64,000 nt of DNA, from positions 1 to 64,000 of the forward strand of contig CAMXSH010000005.1 of NCBI GenBank assembly GCA_947246475.1, read 5' to 3'. Position 1 is the stretch's first letter. Each line of letters opens with the position of its first letter. Positions 58,841 through 64,000 of the stretch are shown here, in pieces. The notes under the pieces are model-generated. The model was given only the letters and a program-made list of their open reading frames with translations, did no database searches and was not told the origin of the DNA. The position numbers were made by a program, and so were the translations under genes. The stretch comes from an uncultured Roseburia sp. GTDB lineage: Bacteria > Bacillota > Clostridia > Lachnospirales > Lachnospiraceae.

Positions 58841-61745
58841 TAACCTGCATTGACAAAGAATAAAAATAACTTTCTGGCGGTGCCAGGTAAGTATTCCGAA
58901 TTGATTTATCCATACGGTATAACACAATCTTTTCCAAAATAATATTGGGGTCTGCTGCAAAAAATCTTAACGAATTAACGCCTTTTTTTAACGTTACTTT
59001 CTCCTCAATAAGCCGAATATGATTGGTAACACCATAGCTCCATGTCTCATTCTGCCATTCCGCAAAATATCCAGAATCAACTGCATCAAACCACCTGAGA
59101 TTACAATTATTTATATTGTAGGCGCCACGAACCGTTCCGCCCTTCACCATCGGACTGCGTGGTGCAGCATAAAATCTTAGCAGATATTCACCCTCATGCA
59201 TAGCTACAAATGAATATTCCACATATGGGCGTTCCTTTTCCCTCTCCCAGTTTATTGTTACCGGAAAAGACTTGATGGCATCCGTCGTCCTCCCCAGGCG
59301 GGGAACCACCTGCCAGCCTTTACCACCCACATCCACTTTTGTCTTATAATGTCTAGCTTCCATACATATATAACCCTCATTTTCTATAAAAACATTTTCG
59401 TATGAATAAGGGTAGCTACCTGCCGCTTTCACTTCCACCTCCGACCATGTTTTCTCTCCATTGTCAAACTTAAAATCAAGCCTTATAACTGCCTTCTGGA
59501 CTCCCTTTAATTTATCTTTATCGCAGGTAATCACAAGCGTGGTACGGGACCGATTTTCAAGACAGGACTTATCTTCTGTATGTGACAACAGAATCCAGGG
59601 TTCTACACAATGTATCGTATATTGAAAATCAACACTCCCCCGGCTGTCAATATCCAGATAAATTTTATTACAATCTGGTCTCAACATTTCCTCGTTGCAA
59701 AGAAGCACCTTATCCTGCCAGTGTGCTCCCAGATGATATGCATTGTTACCACGAAAACTTACCGTTATCTTTGCTTTTGGAATCGGATAAACCGTTTTTG
59801 CCTGGGGATAAGTCCAGTCGTTATCATCCCAATTACGGAATCCAGTATGGGCTGAATCCATCATATGCTTCCATTTACTATTTAACATCGTATGAAACTG
59901 CTTCTCGTAATGCTGATCTAATGCAATCAGTTCACCTATACGAGCAGCCTCATCATTAGCAGCTAAGACACCACGTTTGGCAAGTTCTGCATTATTCCCT
60001 GCCACCAGATTTAGCTTAATAATATTCAAAGATGCCATAACTGGATAGAAAATCATGCTTTCATATGCAGGAAGCATTTCTGCAGACAAATTATTATGCA
60101 GGAAAACAACTTCTTCCTCCACGGCTTTAATTTCATCCTGTATACGCTCAATCTCATGAAATTCGCATTGATATACCTTTTCATTAAGAGATTCTGGAAG
60201 TCTCTGACTGGTCAGCTTCATATATGAAGCTATAATTCTATGTATCTGTTTATGTTGTGAATCTGAACTCCCAGGAAACTGCTGGGAAATCCATCGCTCT
60301 GTAAACTCTGTAACACTATTGATATTTGAAATTCCCCAGGTATCATAATCGTAGGCAAGATTCATGAAAAAACTAAGAGGATATTCATTTCCCTTTATAT
60401 CTCCCACATTCACGATCCACATACTGCGAATACCATATTCATATGCCATCGTCAGCTGTTCCCATGCCTGAACCACATTGGTATTTCCAAACCACTCATA
60501 ACTATATGGTGCACCATGATAATCAAAATGATAATACATCCCATAACCACCCCGATGCGGGCGATCCGTCGATTGTGGAAGGGAACGTATGTTTCCATAA
60601 TTATCATCACTTAATAGCCAGATCGCATCCTCGATTTCATCAAATTCACGAAGGCCCTTACAAGTTTCATCACCATAGAAAAAGTTTTCCACTTCTTTAT
60701 ATATGGCAATCATGCGTGGAATTTCCTGAATAGGTTTCTCAAACTCTTCACGAATCAGCTTATTTTGCACATGGACAGCACTTTTAATCACATTGATATT
60801 CTCCTCCAGGCTGGTATCCTCGCTCATCAGCAGTGAATCATCCTCTCCCCTCATTCCTATCGTAATAACATTCTCAAAATTCTTGCAGCGCTTTAATCCG
60901 TCACGCCAGAATTCCGTAATCGCCTCACGGTTAGAAAGAAAACTCCATGTATTATCATCACCATATTTTTTATATTGATTCTGCCACTCCACTCCAGCAC
61001 GTCCGAGTGGTTCATGATGAGATGTTCCCATGATAACTCCATATTCATCTGCCAGGCGGGCACTTTCCAGATCCGGACCATCTTCCCAAAATGAACTGCG
61101 CCACATGGCGGGCCAAAGATAATTTCCTTTCAACCGAAGAAGCAGCTCAAAGATTTTCTCATAGGCCCTGGCATTCACATCACCATAATGTTTGGTGCAC
61201 CATTTACCAAAGGCCGGCCATTCATCATTAATAAAAAAACCACGAAACATAACAGAAGGTTCCTTTGAAACGATTTCACCCTCAAAAGATAAGACTACTT
61301 CCTCTCTTTTTTCCGGAGCCGCGTCACCCCAAAAGATCAAGGGTGACACTCCACACATTTCCGATACATGGAACATTCCGTAAATTGTTCCTCGTTTGTC
61401 ACTGCCAAGAATGATAAGTGCCTTTTCGATCTGAGGAAATTTTGAAAAGGGATTTTCTACTACTTTTAGAAGATAACATTCTCTTTTTGTTTTTAGCGTA
61501 GTACCATCCAGATATCCATTTGCCTCTAAATACGTCATAATTTGACTCTTACCGTATATACCAACAATCATTATTGTCCCACCTGTAACTTGTGAAAGTG
61601 TATTCACCTGCTCTGGGACTTGTTCTGTCACAAGACCAATATCCTTACACACAGTAGCTGCTACCCTCTTTATCCCCTTCGGAGCATCACTATCCACAAA
61701 CAAAGGAGTAAGATTATCTTTGTGATAAATCGGGAATTTCGTCAT
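58836..61745 (-). CDS. GH115 xylan alpha-1,2-glucuronidase, cytoplasmic-type
   Basis: 969 residues from the ATG at 61745 (AAAGGA). No signal peptide. Central catalytic region: EPSVMFRGFFINDEWPAFGKWC, LRLKGNYLWPAMWRSSFWEDG, GVIMGTSHHEPLGRAGVEW, VITIGMRGEDDSLL, WLLSDDNYGNIRSLP, GGYGMYYHFDYHGAPYSYEWFGN, MWIVNVGDIKGNEYPLSFFM. The C-terminal ~300 residues are beta-sandwich domains ending in the family's NTYLAPPESYFYS. Removes (methyl)glucuronic acid side groups from xylan. Immediately downstream of a second GH115 gene. Confidence 0.92.
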   Translation of the reverse strand: MTKFPIYHKDNLTPLFVDSDAPKGIKRVAATVCKDIGLVTEQVPEQVNTLSQVTGGTIMIVGIYGKSQIMTYLEANGYLDGTTLKTKRECYLLKVVENPFSKFPQIEKALIILGSDKRGTIYGMFHVSEMCGVSPLIFWGDAAPEKREEVVLSFEGEIVSKEPSVMFRGFFINDEWPAFGKWCTKHYGDVNARAYEKIFELLLRLKGNYLWPAMWRSSFWEDGPDLESARLADEYGVIMGTSHHEPLGRAGVEWQNQYKKYGDDNTWSFLSNREAITEFWRDGLKRCKNFENVITIGMRGEDDSLLMSEDTSLEENINVIKSAVHVQNKLIREEFEKPIQEIPRMIAIYKEVENFFYGDETCKGLREFDEIEDAIWLLSDDNYGNIRSLPQSTDRPHRGGYGMYYHFDYHGAPYSYEWFGNTNVVQAWEQLTMAYEYGIRSMWIVNVGDIKGNEYPLSFFMNLAYDYDTWGISNINSVTEFTERWISQQFPGSSDSQHKQIHRIIASYMKLTSQRLPESLNEKVYQCEFHEIERIQDEIKAVEEEVVFLHNNLSAEMLPAYESMIFYPVMASLNIIKLNLVAGNNAELAKRGVLAANDEAARIGELIALDQHYEKQFHTMLNSKWKHMMDSAHTGFRNWDDNDWTYPQAKTVYPIPKAKITVSFRGNNAYHLGAHWQDKVLLCNEEMLRPDCNKIYLDIDSRGSVDFQYTIHCVEPWILLSHTEDKSCLENRSRTTLVITCDKDKLKGVQKAVIRLDFKFDNGEKTWSEVEVKAAGSYPYSYENVFIENEGYICMEARHYKTKVDVGGKGWQVVPRLGRTTDAIKSFPVTINWEREKERPYVEYSFVAMHEGEYLLRFYAAPRSPMVKGGTVRGAYNINNCNLRWFDAVDSGYFAEWQNETWSYGVTNHIRLIEEKVTLKKGVNSLRFFAADPNIILEKIVLYRMDKSIRNTYLAPPESYFYSLSMQVI

Positions 61746-61781
61746 TATATTATCCTTTCTGTTTTTAAATTGTATTTTCAC

Positions 61782-64000
61782 TCATTCAAACATAGAGATT
61801 TCTTTTCCCACAAAATAGCTTTCTCCAGGACCCATATAAGAGTTCTTTAATTTTTTATTTGTTGGGTGTAAGACAAACTTCTGCAATACAATCTCCGGGT
61901 CCATAGAATAAATCCGGATTTTATGTACACCTTCACTTAAGTTTCCCAAACTAATCTCTTTGGTATGAACTCCATTTTTGACACCATTTGACCAAAGTGA
62001 ATCTTTCCATGTTCCAGCAATATATTTTTTAGAAATTGTATCTACAATTTGTACTTCTTCTTCATCCACGGATACGCCAAACTTCATTGTTACATAATTC
62101 CAATCTACATTGTTGGATGGTGCGATGTATGCCATTAAACTGTACTTATCCGTACTAGTTGTCTTTAATGTATATTCTACATAGGGTGCATCTTCTGTAT
62201 CAATGAATCGCCCAGTACAGGGAAATACTTTAATAGAGGATCGTCCTCGCCCATAATTTTTAATTTCCTTCCAGGCAGCCCCGCCAGCAGCTGTTTTTGA
62301 ATCCGTATAGTTAGCGGCCTCTATAGATATATAGTTATGGGCCTCTATATATGTTTTCTCTTCTAATCCTTCTGTGGCAATAACAGAAGCAGATACATTT
62401 ATTTTTACGGTCTGTCCATTTGCCGTTATCGTTACTGTTCCAGTGCTATCAGCATTTAATTTTGAAAAATCCACGCAGATTTCTATGGTATCCTGTTCCT
62501 TCACTGTACCAGATTTCCTACTTAGAGTAATCCAGTCATGAGAAGCTTCCACCTCATAATCAAAAGCGGCTGCTCCACCATTCATTACATGTATACAATA
62601 ACTCTCATCGTTGATGCTTGTAAAGTCCTGCAAATTCACACTACCACTGTCATACGCTTTGGAATCCTCCTGCAAACGCACATACATATGTGCTTCCTCT
62701 GGAATATCTACATATACAGGAACAGGGTAAGCACCTTTTGGTCTCCATTCTGGATAGCCGACATGCCCTGCATCCTGAGCTTGATACATCATGCCGTCCC
62801 ATTTATTACCAACACCTCCCGGCATATTTTTATCATAGGTATGCTCCATCTGCTTATCCAGGGCAATAGTCTCCTCGATCAAAGCCGCATATACATTAGC
62901 GCTGCTTAGCTTCTGTTTGGCATATGCCTGATTCAGTCCGGCATAAATCTGCATCCGGTTGATATTTGCTGCCGCCACAGCAGGATAATAAATCAATTCA
63001 TAGTAAGGAGCTTGTGCACTCTGAGGAAGTTTTTCTTTGTACTGGTCTGCCAGCTTGATCAATTTGTCGATGCGATCCAACATCTTCACTGCCTCATTGT
63101 AATTATCAAGGCTATAGGTGGTTGAAGATACGTTTTCTGGCCTGCGCGTACTATTTATCTTTAAATATTCTTCAAAAACAGCCGTCAGATCCTGGATTCC
63201 CTGCTGATCTGTATCTTTGCCAAACTGCTGCTCTATCCACTGCCGGGTGTATTCCTCCGTGCTGTCTATGTTGCTGCTGCCCCATTTGTCGTAATCCCAT
63301 GCCATTTCCATAAAATAAGAGATTGCCGATTCCATAGGTTTTAGATCTCCCACATTGAGAATCCACATATCGTCCACGCCGTAATCATACGCCATAGACA
63401 TTTGTTCCCACATCTTCTGAAGCTGCAATGTCTGTATCCACTGGTAAGAGGTTGGTGCGCCATTGTAATCCACATGGTAATACATTCCCCAGCCGCCTTT
63501 TCGGTTCTTATTCTCCTCTGTCGGCAGAGTCCTGATATTTCCATAATTGTCCTCTGAAAGCATGACGATCGTATCATCCAGTTCGTTCCAGTCACACAGA
63601 CCAGGTGTGGTCTCATCTCCATACCAATAATCCTCGACCTCTTTATATAATGCAAGGAGTGTCGGAACGTTCCCAAGTCCGCTTTCTTTCAAAATACTTT
63701 TCTGATCTAAAATTACTTCTTTTAACAGATCAATATTTTCTTGAACCGAACTTCCTTCTGGCAGCATAGATGTATCACCATCCCCGCGCATACCTATCGT
63801 AATTACGTTTTCATATTTGCCATTACGCTCTGCCCCTTCTGTGAAGAACTTTGTCAAACCTTCTCTATTGGTATCATAATTCCACTCACCATTTCCATAA
63901 TTTAATTTACCTTTAGTCCATTCCTGATGTGCTTTCATCATCGGCTCATGATGGGAGGTGCCCATAACAATACCGTATTCATCTGCCAGTTGAGCGCTGG
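61782..64000 (-). CDS. GH115 xylan alpha-1,2-glucuronidase, second copy (5' end outside the window)
   Basis: The frame is open through base 64000, so the N-terminal third is missing; at least 739 residues are seen. Motifs parallel the neighbour: SAQLADEYGIVMGTSHHEPMMKAHQEW, VITIGMRGDGDTSML, VMLSEDNYGNIRTLP, GGWGMYYHVDYNGAPTSYQWIQ, MWILNVGDLKPMESAISYFM. A C-terminal Ig/beta-sandwich block (FDYEVEASHDWITLSRKSGTVKEQDTIEICVDFSKLNADSTGTVTITANGQ) and the ending NSYMGPGESYFVGKEI follow. Gap to the next GH115 start is 36 bp, so one operon. Whether this copy is secreted cannot be told. Confidence 0.9.
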   Translation of the reverse strand, partial: SAQLADEYGIVMGTSHHEPMMKAHQEWTKGKLNYGNGEWNYDTNREGLTKFFTEGAERNGKYENVITIGMRGDGDTSMLPEGSSVQENIDLLKEVILDQKSILKESGLGNVPTLLALYKEVEDYWYGDETTPGLCDWNELDDTIVMLSEDNYGNIRTLPTEENKNRKGGWGMYYHVDYNGAPTSYQWIQTLQLQKMWEQMSMAYDYGVDDMWILNVGDLKPMESAISYFMEMAWDYDKWGSSNIDSTEEYTRQWIEQQFGKDTDQQGIQDLTAVFEEYLKINSTRRPENVSSTTYSLDNYNEAVKMLDRIDKLIKLADQYKEKLPQSAQAPYYELIYYPAVAAANINRMQIYAGLNQAYAKQKLSSANVYAALIEETIALDKQMEHTYDKNMPGGVGNKWDGMMYQAQDAGHVGYPEWRPKGAYPVPVYVDIPEEAHMYVRLQEDSKAYDSGSVNLQDFTSINDESYCIHVMNGGAAAFDYEVEASHDWITLSRKSGTVKEQDTIEICVDFSKLNADSTGTVTITANGQTVKINVSASVIATEGLEEKTYIEAHNYISIEAANYTDSKTAAGGAAWKEIKNYGRGRSSIKVFPCTGRFIDTEDAPYVEYTLKTTSTDKYSLMAYIAPSNNVDWNYVTMKFGVSVDEEEVQIVDTISKKYIAGTWKDSLWSNGVKNGVHTKEISLGNLSEGVHKIRIYSMDPEIVLQKFVLHPTNKKLKNSYMGPGESYFVGKEISMFE

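Overview
The window reads as chromosomal DNA of an anaerobic, endospore-forming, motile Firmicute of the class Clostridia, most likely family Lachnospiraceae (inference). The evidence is a clostridial 2[4Fe-4S] ferredoxin, a desulfoferrodoxin, the [FeFe]-hydrogenase maturase HydE, the sporulation proteins SipL and SpoIIR, a clostridial-type Tad pilus locus with an Flp1-like pilin and a DUF5702-like protein, a flagellin gene, and a plant-xylan degradation locus. Genes are dense, AT-leaning and mostly carry strong AGGAGG-type ribosome binding sites. No rRNA, phage, IS element or CRISPR array was seen.

Layout. 1-2610: iron uptake (feoB, cut by the window edge, and two feoA genes) divergent from a DtxR-family regulator, with a perfect palindrome over the feo -10 box. 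2748-6315: superoxide reductase, HydE, a structured intergenic stretch that may encode an RNA, and sipL. 6500-9052: veg, coaBC, panD and an Lrp-type regulator. 9200-19087: single housekeeping or orphan genes, including a FkbM-like methyltransferase, a PurF paralogue without the N-terminal catalytic cysteine, a DUF4474/phosphoesterase pair, mecA, a ferredoxin and pgi. 19225-23228: a minus-strand run of rhomboid protease, flavodoxin-SCP2 fusion, HIT protein, murG and a membrane protein. 23295-24688: a RACo/DUF4445-type activator broken by a frameshift.

24685-34452 is one minus-strand Tad pilus operon: prepilin peptidase, TadZ, TadA/CpaF ATPase, TadB, TadC, Flp pilin, a TadG-like protein, a TadE-like protein with a duplicated Cys/His tail, a second prepilin peptidase, TadE and an FHA protein. 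A perfect Spo0A-box core lies just upstream. 34957-39763 is a flagellar operon (a 947-residue DUF6240-like protein, a cysteine-rich flagellin and FliS) behind a sigma-28-like promoter. Then come spoIIR, ispE, and a three-gene module of a secreted repeat/EF-hand protein, an ECF sigma factor and an RsgI-like anti-sigma factor (41590-43344).

The right third is carbohydrate metabolism with scattered accessory genes: rmuC, a domain-permuted GH3 enzyme, tRNA-Gly(CCC), a MATE exporter, an HTH-Uma2 protein, a BlaR1/BlaI pair with a clear operator, a small holin-like (type I) toxin, and a dCTP-deaminase remnant. From 53649 to the edge there is a glucuronoxylan locus. A secreted GH10 xylanase would cut the backbone outside the cell. 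Apparently cytoplasmic GH43 and GH39 beta-xylosidases and tandem GH115 alpha-glucuronidases would finish the oligosaccharides. No sugar transporter is inside the window.

The most interesting items are the unidentified structured intergenic region at 4400-4735, the ECF/RsgI/repeat-protein module, the PurF paralogue without its nucleophile, the cysteine-rich flagellin with its large co-transcribed partner, and a short motif recurring in many intergenic gaps.
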